This document shows positions 35,096-47,244 of a DNA stretch of 64,000 bases, one piece after another. Within the stretch, counting starts at the first letter, position 1, and every line of letters starts with the position of its first letter. The DNA lies in NCBI GenBank assembly GCA_951799445.1, contig OX637296.1:9486001-9550000 (forward strand), written 5' to 3'. The DNA is from Pseudisothecium myosuroides. Its lineage: Eukaryota > Streptophyta > Bryopsida > Hypnales > Lembophyllaceae. The notes under the pieces are model-generated. The model did not search any database. It was not told the origin of the DNA and saw only the letters and a list, made by a program, of their open reading frames with translations. Both the position numbers and the translations under genes were made by a program.

Positions 35096-35984
35096 CTAAC
35101 CTCTACAGAACCATTGTCCCTTTGGGGGACAAATTGGATTTTGGGCAAGTACCTACGGTCTCAATTTTTTTTAATATTTTTAAATTTTCTTTTAAAGATA
35201 GAAAAAACTAATTGGCTTTGTGGAAATGTAATTTTTTTTCAATTGGTGCCTGGGAACAAAAGTTCAACTCAAAATTGGGGAAAAGGGGCAACAAAATAAA
35301 ATTTCAAAAATTTGAATTGAATTGAATTTTTTTCTCATAGATTATATTTTTGTCTATATGGAAAGCTTTGATTCATTTCATTTGGATAAATGACGTGAAA
35401 GTTATGGACAATCTTATTTTTTTGGCAATCTAAGCATCTTCTTGAAAAAATAAGTTGTAGAATTCATTTATAAATGTCATTTTTACTTTTTTTCAAAAAA
35501 TAAGGTTTTATATGGTTGAATTTACTTGCTAGAACAATCTCACCATTGGAATTAGTGCATTTCAATTCCATCTTAGAGATAATAATAATTTAGATTTTCC
35601 TTCTATCCTATAATTACTTCTACTTAACAATTTTTATAAAAATGAAAATTAAGTTTTTTTGAAATTTTCAATTCAATTACCCACCATAAAGATTTAAACC
35701 TCAAAACTGTATAGTGCCAAAAATTTAAGTTAAGAAGGTTCAAAGTCAAATAATCTAGTCTCACAATGTGCAAAAAAACTTGTTTTCTTCATTTTAAACG
35801 TAGATATCTTGCAATCTTTGAGGTCAAAATTTTTGAAATTTATTCCACGCATTCTCATTCTAATTAGATGTAAGATCCTATGGTTAAATGTGAAAAAAAA
35901 TCAATTTTTTTACGCTTTGCAATAGAAATGGCAATTTTGAGTGTTTTTTTGGCAAAAAAAAGCCTTGGTTCTTTAGGGGGACTA
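35096..35984. mobile_element. Degenerate TTAA MITE, inverted
   Basis: An old copy in reverse orientation. The start CTAACCTCTACAGAACC and TGTCCCTTTGGGGGACAA match the complement of the right end at 27780-27816. The end GCCTTGGTTCTTTAGGGGG matches the complement of a left end. The flanking TTAA sites have mutated (CTAA and CTAA). The interior follows the family order. Confidence 0.75.
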
Positions 35985-36586
35985 ATCACATCCAAATTAG
36001 TATACATGTGAGATGGAAACAAAAGGATGGAAGAAGTTGGAATTGGATATGGGGATGATTGGACTTCGATCATTAGAAGAAAAATGAGCCCTCGGGAGGG
36101 CTATGAGTTCCCGGACAGCAGGAAACGCTGGATGAATAAACAGGAAAAAAAAATTCAATTTTTTTTTTGGCCGGCGAACTGGAGGGCCTGATCTATACGG
36201 GACTACGTGGGACACTGGGACAGTTCAGTATTAAAATTTAAAAATATTAAAAAAATATTGTTAATAAAATAAATACAAAATTTTGAAATTCCTAAATCTG
36301 ATGTAGCCAAAATTATCCTCGTCAGCCTGAAATATTATTTTATTATTATTTTAATTATTATTTTAATTATTATTTTAATAATTTTAAATATTTTTTTATT
36401 GTGGCCACTATTCATCATTGATGATGAACAGTGGCCATTATCCCTCAAAGGGTTTGTGAGTTCCATTGCGGGGAATTCACAACCCCTTTGCAAAGGGAAG
36501 GAGCCCTTCCAAGGGTTGATTTTTATCTAATGTGGATATGAAAGGCCAGAGAATGGATTTCAGGGGTTGACTCTCCAACACAACCT
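35985..36586. other. Intergenic stretch with a hairpin
   Basis: GGCCACTATTCATCATTG at about 36403 pairs with ATGATGAACAGTGGCC just after it, a stem of about 15 bp. A TATTATTTTAAT simple repeat precedes it (36335-36390). GAGTTCCCGGAC here (about 36107) recurs at about 40555. No gene is recognisable. Confidence 0.45.
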
Positions 36587-37565
36587 ATGCTGAAGAAGGG
36601 AAGGTCCATCCAAATATTTCAGTCCAAGGAGTGGGACTCCTTCCTTGCACTTCCAAATATCCATCATGACTCCTTTTCACTTAAAATGGAAAAAATGTAC
36701 ACAATAGAGGAGGAGGTGGGAAAGAACATAATCGGCAAAATTTACCTAATTTCATCAAAGGTGATGAATATTTTGGTATAGTTTCCTTTGTTTTCCGACT
36801 TGGACCAAGATTTAGGCGGAAGAAAATAGACAATGATAGTTTGGTACTAGAGTCGGAAAGTTGTGAGGAGAAAGAGGGTGGTGATTGGGAGGGTCTAGAT
36901 GGTTTGGCACCCCCAATAGCGTAAGAAATTTATATTGAAACAACACTAGAAGCCAACATCATTTATTATATGATCCTAAGCTTGTACAATTTACAAAGGC
37001 ATTTGGGTCAATATTTTTAGAAGCTACTTACCAACTGTGATGCAATTATTCAAAGTATTTTGGCCTTTCAATATTTCGCATTCAATTGTATTTGAGACCA
37101 ATCCTTAAACTACAAAAATTGATAGACATGAAAAAATCATAGGTTGAAGAAGTGAAAAGATGTTATTGTATGGCAATTAAAGGCATTTTTGTGGGTTTTC
37201 AATACATGAGTATGAAACTTCATCTAAACTGATTTGAAAGAGCCATTGGCATAGAAAAAGATTTATATTCCATTGTCTATATGATCTCCAAGAGTATGAG
37301 TTGAGCACGCTTTGAGGCATTGACAAGATGCTTACATATAAGTAATTTGGCCAATTATGTGCATAAGAGAAAGGTACGCAGATATGATAAAATGGGGCAA
37401 GTTCAATAGTTGATAAATTCCATCCAAGACTCATGTAAACAGCATGGCATTTGGAAAAACATGCCACTATAGATGAGGTGATGATAAGGTACAAGGGCTT
37501 ATATTGTCCATCACATCAATATATGCCTCCAAAGTCACAAAAGTAGAGTATAATGGTTTATTATC
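36587..37565 (+). pseudogene. piggyBac-like transposase pseudogene
   Basis: Decayed plus-strand pieces follow the order of a piggyBac (DDE_Tnp_1_7) transposase, which cuts and pastes DNA at TTAA. An acidic N-terminal stretch lies at about 36840-36920 (ESCEEKEGGDWEGLDG). NISHSIVFETN lies near 37060. From 37164 comes a long frame with ARFEALTRCLH (37305-37337) and YDKMGQV, then LINSIQDSCK. After a frameshift TIDEVMIRYKG (37466-37498) holds the first catalytic aspartate, followed by QYMPPKSQK (to 37542). The stops are TGA where arginine fits, and TAG where tryptophan fits. The frame ends exactly where a TTAA MITE end begins (37566). The remaining catalytic residues are lost. The extent upstream of 36840 is uncertain. 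Confidence 0.8.
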
Positions 37566-37770
37566 TTAACTCCTAAAGGACTAGCTTGCTATTTTTAGCA
37601 ACATAGCAATTTTGGGCAAGTACATATGACTAGAAATTCAAATATTTTTGGCTGAATTTTTAATAGAAGGTGGGAACAAGGAATATCTTTCATATGCACT
37701 AAATTTCATGCCATTTGGAAATATAAGTAAAAAGTTATGGCCTAATATGTTGTTTGTTTCTCAACTCGGG
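37566..37770. mobile_element. TTAA MITE fragment inside the piggyBac relic
   Basis: TTAACTCCTAAAGGAC starts the element in reverse orientation, followed by the family blocks TTTTGGGCAAGTAC and GAATATCTTTCATATGCACT. It stops resembling the family after about 37770, so its other end is missing. Confidence 0.75.
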
Positions 37771-37789
37771 AAATTTGGCATGTTATCCA

Positions 37790-38260
37790 ACACATGTTAA
37801 TGACATAGAGATTATCTCATCATAAAAATTTCATAGTAAATAAACAATTTTTCAACCCTTGGGATAGTGTCAAAGTTGGTAGTAGTGAAATTGTTTCTCA
37901 CAACTACACATGTTGGAAGATTTTGAATATCTATTTTTGTGGAGGTCTTTTGGACTTGAAATTTTTTACACATTTAATCAACATATAAATGGTCCTATGC
38001 CAAAAATTTCATAGAAAATGAAATTTTTTTCAGTCCTTGGGAGGGTGTCAAAGTTGGCAATAGTGAAAAAAAATTCACGGCTACACATGTTGGGAGATTT
38101 CTAATATCTTTTTTTGTGAAAAAAAACATCTGGCCTTGAAATTTGGTACACATATAATTAACTTAAAGATTATGCTATGCTGAAAATTTCATAGTCAAAG
38201 ATCAATTTTTGAGTCCTCGGGAGACTGTCAAAGTTGGCAGCACTGAAATTTCCTTCACTG
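37790..38260. repeat. Tandem repeat, about 179-bp unit, 2.6 copies
   Basis: The block CCTTGGGANNGTGTCAAAGTTGG occurs near 37857, 38036 and 38214. Each copy is preceded by AAAATTTCATAG and followed by CTACACATGTTGG-like sequence. No protein-like frame spans the units. Confidence 0.75.
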
Positions 38261-39288
38261 CGATTTCGAAAACGCCATTTTGATTGGGACCCCACTGTAC
38301 ATATGTGATTCATTTGTATGAATTGTTTGATATATGATGTCTATATATTTACTATTTGTATAGGTTGTGTTCAATAATAGTTAGAGTGTACATATTATAC
38401 TAATCAATTCTAATATTGCATATACATTTTTTAATTACAATAGGGACATGTTTGAAAGCCTCAAATTTTAGTTTTAACTACCATAGGATGTAGGAAATGG
38501 CATAGGTGAAAAGTAGAAGGAAAAAATAGGGGCATATCTATTGTGAAATAATAGCTAAATGGACTCCCAAATAAAAAGTTGCAATGCTTACAATTTATAT
38601 GGATAACAAGGTATAGTGAAGTATGTACCCAGGCTATTGAATTATCATTCAATTTGTGTGGTCTAGTGGGCTGAAATTTTTTTCCCATATTCCATAAATA
38701 TTTTACTATAGTTTTTGATAGTTGACGGCACTTGCAAATGACTATGCGCTAGAATGCCAAACCCTATGACATAATTACTCCGCTTTGTAATACTTCTAAA
38801 TGTACTTAAAGAAATATAATACTAATAGAACTTTGAACAATCTAGTTATGGAATAGATACTTAGATTATAATGTGGAGATACCTAGGGGGACAAAGTGTA
38901 AGTCTCCATTTTCCTATTTGACTAGTTACCAAAAATCTTTTGGTTTAAATTAGGATTTTCAATTAAGTTAAAACTATAAAACAAGGTCTACCTAAACTAC
39001 TATGAAAATCAAATTATCTATTTTTAGAAATTATGTTCATGCATTATTTATATTTTAGTAAGATTTTGTTTGAATTTTAAAAGAATTTTCAATGAATTTT
39101 ACCTTTTGAACTTACATTTAATAAGTCCATTGCTTTATTTTCATTTTATTCATAATTTCAAGAATGTTCTTGTCCAATGATGATTTTCTAAATAATCTAA
39201 TGTTATCCATTAAAAATTCAAGCATGCATATATGCTAAATGCTCTATGGCCAAAGTCAATTGTGAACTTGGAGATGAAGTTTCTTGCA
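38261..39288. other. AT-rich stretch, no gene seen
   Basis: Nothing recognisable; a 75-codon minus-strand frame at 38461 is taken as chance. Confidence 0.4.
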
Positions 39289-40215
39289 CTAACCTCTAAA
39301 GTTCCAAGGGATTTTTTCCCATGAAATTCCGCTCAAAACTATCATTTCTATTGCAAAGTGCAAAAAACATTAGAATTTTTTTTTCATATTTAATGTTAGG
39401 ATATTGCACTAGACTAGTATAAGAAAGTGTGGAAGAAATTTCAAAACTTTGACCATGTAGATTGCAAGATATTTGAGTTTGAAGTAAAGAAAACATTTTG
39501 TTTTGCACCTTGCATGTGTAGATTTCTAAGGTTTTGAATCTTCTTAGCTTCAAATTTTGCACTACATATATTGAATTAAATAAATTTTGTGTTGAAGAAT
39601 TGAATTGAAAGTCTAGGAAAAAACCTTCAAAATTCAAATAACACATGCTTGATTTTTATTCTTTAAAAATTGTTAAGTAGAAGTAGGTTTGATATTGAAT
39701 AAAAAGCTAAACCGTTAATAACTCTAAGATGGAATTGGAATACAATAATTCAAATGATAAGATTGTTTCAGCAAACAAACTTAACCTTGTCAATCATTTT
39801 TTTTTAATTTTGAAAAAAGCATTCAAAATGATTCCTATAATTAAATTATTTTTTCAAAAAGATGCTTAAATTGCCCCCCAAAAAAGATTTTCTATAACTT
39901 TTTCATCACTAGTCCAAATGAAATGAACAAAATCTTTTTTTGTAGACAAGAATAATTTTTACAAGAAAAAAATTTGAAAATTTTAGTTTGAAGTTTTGTG
40001 ATTTTTTGGTGTTGCCCAACCAATATCATTTTGGACTTAAAATGGCAAAACTTTTGCTTTGAGGCACCAATTAAAATAAACATTATACTCTTAGAAAGTT
40101 GATGTATTTTCTTCTCTTAAAATTTAAAAAAATTCTTGATGAAAATTGAAACTATAGGAGCTTGCCCAAAATCCATTCTCTCCCTCTGAGGGGACAATAG
40201 GACTTTGGGGGTCAA
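39289..40215. mobile_element. Degenerate TTAA MITE, second subfamily
   Basis: CTAACCTCTAAAGTTCCAAG at the left and GAGGGGACAATAGGACTTTG at the right, with the family's internal order throughout (about 925 bp). The end TTAA sites have decayed to CTAA and TCAA. The right-end marker places it with the copies at 26921 and 35096. Confidence 0.7.
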
Positions 40216-41909
40216 TATCTTAAGGGAATTCAAAACCAATAGGCCTTCAAAATGTGAAGAATCTTAGATTTGCCAAGAAAAATGACCGTAGTGGACATTG
40301 ACTTGAACTAAGAGTAGTTGTGCCATAACTAAATACAAATTGTCCAATTTTTAGGAAAAAATTAAAATTATGGGATGTATTCAAAAGCCCAATATGTATC
40401 TTGGATGATAGTGAGTTAGTGACATAGTGATTAGTGACTGCAATAGGAACTTTCACCTTTTGTTTATAAATTTATTGCAAGATGTGACTTTGCTTAGGCC
40501 TTCTTGTTGTAACATTAGATGAAATTCACCTATTTAATAAGGCTGTGAGTTCCCGTGAGTTCCCGGACTGTGGGAACTCTGCTGCAGCAGCAGTCTCACA
40601 TGGCACAGCGACTACTACATCAGATAATAATTAAAAAATTAATTAATTTTAATTTTTTAAATTTGTTTTTTAATATATATATATAATTTAGTTTTTATTC
40701 TGACTATCGCACTATTCATTACAGCCAAGGGAACAGGGCTGAAATGGCCCTCCAATGTTCCCGAAAAACTTCTTATGTTGTATTATAAATATTGTGACTG
40801 CTTTAGGCAAGCAAGATGTCCATTACGGATACACTTTTTTGTTGATTTGGGAATAATTTAGAGACTCTTTTAGGCCAATTGGACAAGCACCCTTCAAAAA
40901 TTCATAACAAATTCATATTTTATCAAAAAAAATATACAATTTCAATTGCTCTTTCCATTTCTCACATTTTTCTTTATTTAGAAAAAAATTTCAACAATGC
41001 CAACAAGGAAAATTAGTCATTTTGTGTGTCATAGGCATAATGTTAGCCTAAATTGTTCTAAATTGTTTTCTACATCGTTCTCAATAATTTTCTTGTAAAC
41101 TTCATATTCATAGTAGGCATTTATGAAATCATGTTACCAACAATATTAGCCTCTTAAAAATTGCTTAAGCAGAGCAAATTCACAATAGAGGCATTGATTG
41201 TTTCAAGGTCAAGTCTTTCATTTTTTTGAATTATTTTTATTTAGATAGCATAAACCTCAGTATTTTTTTTTCAAGATATGAAATAGTCAATTGATTTAAT
41301 TTTGATTGTATCCCATATACTATTCTGTATTCAAGCACTCAAACAATCTTGAAAAATGACTTCTTGACCACCTAGTTCAACACTAGTAATAAAATCACTA
41401 AAGCTTTTGCATTAGATCAAGATTCCAATATTTCCTCCAATCTACTACAGTACCATGCACCTAACTTCTAGAAATCTCACCCTCCATCATTCTTTCTCCC
41501 TATGATACAAAACTTAACCACGAAATTGATAATATCTAATACAAAAACAAGATGTAAAAATGATACATTAGATAATTGAAACAAAAACAACTCTAAATTC
41601 CCTTTATTGTATATACTTTTACATCTATATAATTCTCCAAATTGATATCACAACAATATACACTACCAAAATAACCTCTACTAACTTTCTATACAAATAC
41701 CTTACCTCCAATCATTTTTATTTATTGTTGCACCCAAAACTTTTCACACTATCACCACCCTCAACTTTAACCTCTTTCACACTACAGACCTAATGTTTGC
41801 ATACTCCACCAACGAACTATTAAGCCACATTGATAGCTCAGAGTCTACTCTCTAATAGAGGTATGTGGTTCATGAATCCCTTGCCTTGGAACCATGAATG
41901 AACAAAATC
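40216..41909. other. AT-rich stretch, no gene seen
   Basis: A segment at about 40537-40780 with TGAGTTCCCG, a long AT core and AGGGAACAGGGC may be a decayed small element related to the GAGTTCCCGGAC sequence near 36107. The rest is featureless. Confidence 0.35.
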
Positions 41910-42142
41910 TTAACCCTTAAAGGTCTAGAGAGCCCATTCCGACCAGTATTATACAACAGTATTTCATTGTATTTGGCATGGCTCTACACCTCCTATAGGT
42001 TTAAGATCAAGAGTGAAATTAAAATTCATGTTGATATGGTTCTAATGAACTATTGAGGTCTCAATTTGGAACTTTCTACTAACAACTAATGCCACATATA
42101 CGCCAACGTATCTACTATTCCCTATGGTCCTTCAAGGGTTAA
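41910..42142. mobile_element. Short TTAA element (233 bp)
   Basis: TTAA flanks both sides (41910-41913 and 42139-42142). The left end is CCCTTAAAGGTCTAGAG and the complement of the right end CCCTTGAAGGACCATAG. The interior does not resemble the 930-bp family, so this is a separate piggyBac-type MITE. Confidence 0.75.
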
Positions 42143-43548
42143 TGGATGCCAATTCAAAGAAGAAACATGATATATAATCTCTTTTGTAATAATAACACTA
42201 TTAATTCTTGGAAATTTCATAAACTCCTTCTTTGTCACCTTTTTTAGCTCGATTGCAATTTCATAATCATACTCCCTAGGAAATTTTAACCTCAAATTCT
42301 TTTCAGATCTCACAAACTTCTTCAAAGTATCCTTTATACAAGTCTAATTGAACGCAAATCTGTTATACAATTCACTTGCAGTGTTGTCATGGAAGAATTT
42401 CTTCCATCATATCCTACCATATCATAGAACTTTGTGGATACTCTATGGAAAAAGGAGTTTATAAAATATGGGAACTAAAGAAATTGGAGCTATACCCTCA
42501 TCCAAGGAGTTTGTAAAGAGATTTATGTCTCCTCAAACTCTCTAAAAATAATTTGTTACTATTCCACAATATTGGGTTAGGAAAGACATTTACGTCTACA
42601 ACAATGATTCAATTCCACAAATCATGCAAAGGAAATGCACTAGTATCTATAAGAGGTAAAACAGTTGCTGACAATTTCAAGGTTTAGATTCATAAGTGTC
42701 CAAATGGAGATATAAAAGATTAAAAAATAAAAAAAATACATTTTTTTTGCAAACAGGCTAAAGAAATTGGAACTTTAGCAATAGAATAATAACAATAGGC
42801 TAAATTCATAGTCTCAAGCATTCTATGTCAAACTTCAATGCGGAGATTGTACATGGCCAAATGTGGAGATTGGCTCACCTTGTAAAGAATTGTAGAATGT
42901 TTATTATGGATGTAGCCCCCATAATATACAAGGCTGAAGAAATTCTCTCCATACTCAACCTAAAACTCAATAGCAAGTGCTAGCTCGATATGTTCACCTT
43001 CTCTTTTAAAGATGATTTTAGAAGGGCTATAGGGGGAAGATTTTGGATTTAGATAGTAACCAATGTATGGCAAGAGTCATAGCAAAAGAAATTATTTTCA
43101 AAGATTGTTTGATTAAGGTTGTTCCATCCTATATGAAAAGGCATTAGCTTGAAGTATACAACAATATAGATATTAATAACCTCGATGATAGTATTTACAA
43201 AAACTCTATATGCAACTTTCTAATGACATTTTGAAATGATACATACAATACAAAAGCATTTACATTGATCATAAAAATTAAATAGGGAAACAAACTAAGA
43301 TACATTTTTATTTTTACTATAGATGTTGAACAAAAGTTAATAAGGGACAACTTGCACATGCATTTGTGTAAGTATTCAAAAATATTAAGCATACTATAAA
43401 GTAACAATACCATGTTGGCATTTGTGTTTTGTGAAGAAGTAAAAGGAAACGGACCAATCATGATAAGTTGTATACTTGAGCTATTTGGATATGAACTATA
43501 CAACAATGAGAACATCAATGACATAGACAAGAATTTGTGATATACAAT
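42143..43548. other. AT-rich stretch, no gene seen
   Basis: A minus-strand frame up to 42325 and another at 43195-43551 are unrecognised. No repeats or RNA genes were found. Confidence 0.35.
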
Positions 43549-43818
43549 CACTATAAGAAACCCCCGTTTTAGGTGACGAGCCCTAATTTTTTATGACGGA
43601 TTTTAGGTGATGTCAATGTTGACAACTCAAAATTTTTATGTCAACAAAAATGTCCAGCATAACATCAATGTTGACATAAAAACATTGTGTTGTCAATATT
43701 GATGTTACGTTGTACATTTTAGTTGACATAAAAATTTTGAGTTGTCAACATTGACATCACCTAAAATCTGTCATAAAAAATTAGGGCTCGTCACCTAAAA
43801 TGGGAATTTCTTATAATG
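43549..43818. mobile_element. CACTA (EnSpm) MITE, family 1 copy 2
   Basis: A 270-bp foldback element with ends CACTATAAGAAAC and AATTTCTTATAATG, flanked by AAT on both sides (43546-43548 and 43819-43821). It shares GACGAGCCCTAATTTTT and GACGGATTTTA blocks with the copy at 1467-1683. Confidence 0.88.
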
Positions 43819-43821
43819 AAT

Positions 43822-46258
43822 GTACATAAGAGACCCTATTACTTGTTCTAATGTGGAGAAAAACCCAGATGGATTTAGATCTCCAAAAAACAAGTATCAA
43901 AAGTATATTAAGGTATAACTTTGGGGTAGAATTAGTAGAGAGAGTGTAAGTCTAGCTAATGTAAGGCACATTCATATCGGTATTCCTTACTGGAACAAGT
44001 CAACAATAATACAAGCAATCGGAAGAGTGATAAGGAGCCAATCACTTAATCTTCTATTGTTGTTTTTAGTCTCAACACTTAGCTATCAAGCTTTAGGCAA
44101 AATACTCGCATGAGTACTAGTAACTTTGTGAAGATGCTTTATGAAAATAAAAGAAATCTCATATATATTGCATTGTTAATGATAATGTTATAGAAAATGT
44201 ATCTGTTGGAATCAACAATATCAATTAACAATAATCTCAAGATAGTCAAGTCGTTCTTTGAGAATTCCTTTGAATATATATAGTTGGCAACTACTATCAC
44301 AAATTGTATTGTAGAACATCAGAAGATAATTATTTGTTTGCATTATCTTTTGAATCTTTCAAAGTGTGCATTAAAACAAGGGTCTTGAATATTGTATGGA
44401 CTTCTACAAATGCTAATTGAGGACTTGATATAATCTGGACAATAATATTGAAGTCCAAGCATTCTAGAGAAGTAATAGAAATAGAGTATAAGATATATGC
44501 AATATTCTCTAATGGAGATAATAGATTTAGAACACGTAATTCTTTGTTTGAGAACAAAGGCAAGTCCTAAGAAGCATCAACAAAGATAGATGCGGGTTGT
44601 TGCAAGACTAAGGGGGTTTAGTTTTTATAGCGTTTTCTATAATACTCATTTTTTGGGGGAATATTTTATAATTAGAAGAACAATTTTAAAAAAATGTCAC
44701 AAAAATGTTTAATGTATACATCTTCAAAAATAAGGTACCCTAGAAAAGGAAAAGCATAGAATTTTTTTCTAAATAGGTTAACTAGAAAAGTGCAAACTCT
44801 CATGGAAATAGGTACTTTCACATTTTAATTTGTAAAAAATAGGATTTTTTTTTTAAAAAACAACTAAAAATGGGCCATTTGGAAAGAGTTGATGGTGATG
44901 AGATTTCACCAAAAGATTGATTTTAGATACATCTTCAATGTTCAAAGATTGTGCCCAATGGGAGTGCTATTTGCACACATGTAGAGGAAATAAAACAATA
45001 TATTTTCAGATTTCCTTGGTAGATATATGCTTTCCTACTATGCAAATAGACCATGAAAATTATAGTTCTTGATCATTAAATTTGGAGACCCCTAATATAG
45101 TAAAAATCCCTAAACCTCATAGTGTGACAAGTAAACAAAAATGATTTTTTTAATTTAAAAATAAATAAAGGATCCAATTACCATCAAGTTAGACATCTCC
45201 AATAAAAATTTCAAGTTCATGAGGTTTATGTTTCATAAGTTATAAAGGATGACAAGAAAGTCACTCTCATTGTGACAGTAAATAAGATTGGCCTTTCTTG
45301 CAATGACCCATGCGTGGATGTTCGCAACAATTCTATGATGATCAATATACTACTATACTTGCTCACACATGAGATATATTGAGTACACTAATGTTCTTGA
45401 TGATACATAGAACTCTCGAATCCCAATCTTTTGGATAACAAGAAAGCATATACTATAAATATTCTTCTTAGTTTAAAATATGATTTTCTGCTATTGCTTT
45501 TTCAAGATACAAAATGAAGAATATAGTTACATGTGGATGCTTACTGGAACTAAAATTGAACCACAATCAATTTAGAGCATCTCAAAATCATTTTGCTTTA
45601 CAATTTTTTAAAGAACTTGCAACGTGATTTTTTCCAAAGAACCAATATATTTGAGGCCCATGTTGGAAAGCTCTTAACACTAATGAATCAAATTTTGCTA
45701 TAGATACCTTGATGCAATAACTTGAATGGAAAAATCACAAACATTCATTCTTAAAATCAAATTTTTATTGATGAAAATAAACTTGAAGGAGTGTTTTTCC
45801 TAATAAATAAACTATTAAAATCATAAATCCAATTCTCATTAAACTCCAAAATTTTGACAACACTAAAATATAGTGTTTTTTGTATTTAGAATTATTAAGC
45901 ACTTGGGTGAAAAGGAAGCAAAGTCTTGTATGGCAAAGCATGAGAGATTTGATCTTGATTGACTAAATTATTTTGTTGGCTAATTTATTCTTATTTTTCA
46001 AAAAAATGCTATTTTTAACATAAAAATTCATTAGCCATTCTAAATATTAGAAAATTAACAATAGATGGGATATTAAAAAGACATTAAAATCACTTCAATT
46101 TTGACTCCAAATAAAAGAAGAGGTTTTTTTTAAGGTCGCATGGTTTTAAACTTTTGATTTAGCTTTTATATCAAGCAAAAATACAAGTAGTTTCCATCTA
46201 TTTTTACTTTTTATCTTAAGTCTCTAAAGTAAAAGAAATAAAGTAAAAGTCATGTTTC

Positions 46259-46264
<6 letters not shown>
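43822..46264. other. AT-rich stretch; relic of a TTAA element near 45.6 kb
   Basis: The segment at about 45590-45830 (TTTTTTAAAGAACTTGCAAC, ATTTGAGGCCCATG, AAAATCAAATTTTT) resembles the interior of the 505-bp TTAA element at 53858, without clear ends. No gene is recognisable in the rest. Confidence 0.4.
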
Positions 46265-46306
<42 letters not shown>

Positions 46307-46307
46307 A
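46265..46307. repeat. (CT)n then (TA)n microsatellite
   Basis: About 14 CT units run directly into about 8 TA units, some 160-200 bp upstream of the YLS8-like start codon. It lies either in its promoter or in a 5' untranslated intron. Confidence 0.9.
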
Positions 46308-46464
46308 AAGTTAAGTATATTATACTTAACTTCATTTAATGTATTTCATGTAAGTTATACTACCTATATATATTTCCAAAAGATAAGCCCACAATTTTCA
46401 TTGTGTCTTCTATATACTACAATTCTTATATCATTACTTTCTTTTTGTAGTTTTAGTTTACAAA

Positions 46465-46893
46465 ATGTCATATCTTCTAAAACATCTTCATACTCCTCAA
46501 GATATTGACAAGACAATTGAAGAAAATACAGAGCATGTTGTCATTATTCGGTTTGGTTCTGATGGTGATAGCACATGCATGGTGATGGATGAAGTGCTTG
46601 CCTCAATTGCAAATTTAGTTAAGAATTTTGCTACAATATTTCTTGTAGATATCAAAGAAGTGGGTGATTTCAATGTTATGTATGAGCTCTATGATGCATG
46701 TACAATTATGTTTTTTTTCCGAAACAAACATATAATGATTGACCTTGGAATAGGCAACAACAATAAGATAAATTGGGCACTCAACGACAAAGAAGAGTTT
46801 ATTGCTATTGTTGAAACTATATATCAAGGAGCCAAGAAAGGCCGGGGATTGGTTATTTCTCCAAAAGACTATTCAACAAAATATTGTTATTGA
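46465..46893 (+). CDS. DIM1/YLS8-like U5 snRNP thioredoxin-fold protein
   Basis: A complete 142-residue frame, exactly the family length, ending in TGA. DIM1/YLS8 (U5-15kD, TXNL4A) is a thioredoxin-fold component of the U4/U6.U5 tri-snRNP needed for pre-mRNA splicing. The signature blocks are intact: MDEVLASIA (41-49), MYELYD (72-77), MFFFRNKHIMIDLG (82-95), GNNNKINWAL (97-106) and KGRGLVISPKDYSTKY (125-140). WAL.DK.EF and LVISPKDY point to a plant-type protein. It is unusually divergent: PQ replaces the family GW after HLH (11-12), FGSDGD replaces FGHDWD (30-35), and the penultimate arginine is cysteine (141). A pyrimidine-rich TTTCTTTTTGTAG just upstream of the ATG looks like a 3' splice site, so a 5' untranslated intron is possible. 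It may be a second, diverging copy or a retrogene. Confidence 0.85.
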   Translation: MSYLLKHLHTPQDIDKTIEENTEHVVIIRFGSDGDSTCMVMDEVLASIANLVKNFATIFLVDIKEVGDFNVMYELYDACTIMFFFRNKHIMIDLGIGNNNKINWALNDKEEFIAIVETIYQGAKKGRGLVISPKDYSTKYCY

Positions 46894-47054
46894 ATGTAAT
46901 TTTCTTTATTTAATCCTTGATTACTCTCTTGGATGCCTATCTATTAATTGAATTAATTAGAATGAATAGTTTATTGATGCAGTTTTGTGTTACCATATAA
47001 TTATAATTATTATGAATTAGCCAATGGATTCATTTAATTTAAGAGAGTCTACTA
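46894..47054. other. Presumed 3' flank of the YLS8-like gene
   Basis: AT-rich sequence with no clear terminator or polyadenylation motif beyond general A and T richness. It ends at the TA duplication of the pogo MITE. Confidence 0.35.
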
Positions 47055-47244
47055 CAATAGAACCTCCCTAAGTTGAACCTTTGTAAGCAAATAAACCTCC
47101 GTAAACCAATCATGTCAGATTGATCCCGAACTTGGCCACATAACAAAGGCTGTGACTAAAAATGACCCTCCAGACCTTTATAAAACTCTATAAACCAATC
47201 TATCTGACCGGTCTGGGACCGATCAACTTAGAGAGGTTCTACTG
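47055..47244. mobile_element. Emigrant/Lemi1-like pogo MITE, copy 2
   Basis: A 190-bp element with left end CAATAGAACCTCCCTAAGTT and complement of the right end CAGTAGAACCTCTCTAAGTT, flanked by TA (47053-47054 and 47245-47246). Internal blocks such as TCAGACTGGTCCC-like sequence are shared with the copy at 8265. Confidence 0.9.

Noticed and set aside
46615..46827. Minus-strand frame opposite the YLS8-like gene
   Set aside because: It is an antisense shadow of a clearly recognisable coding frame.
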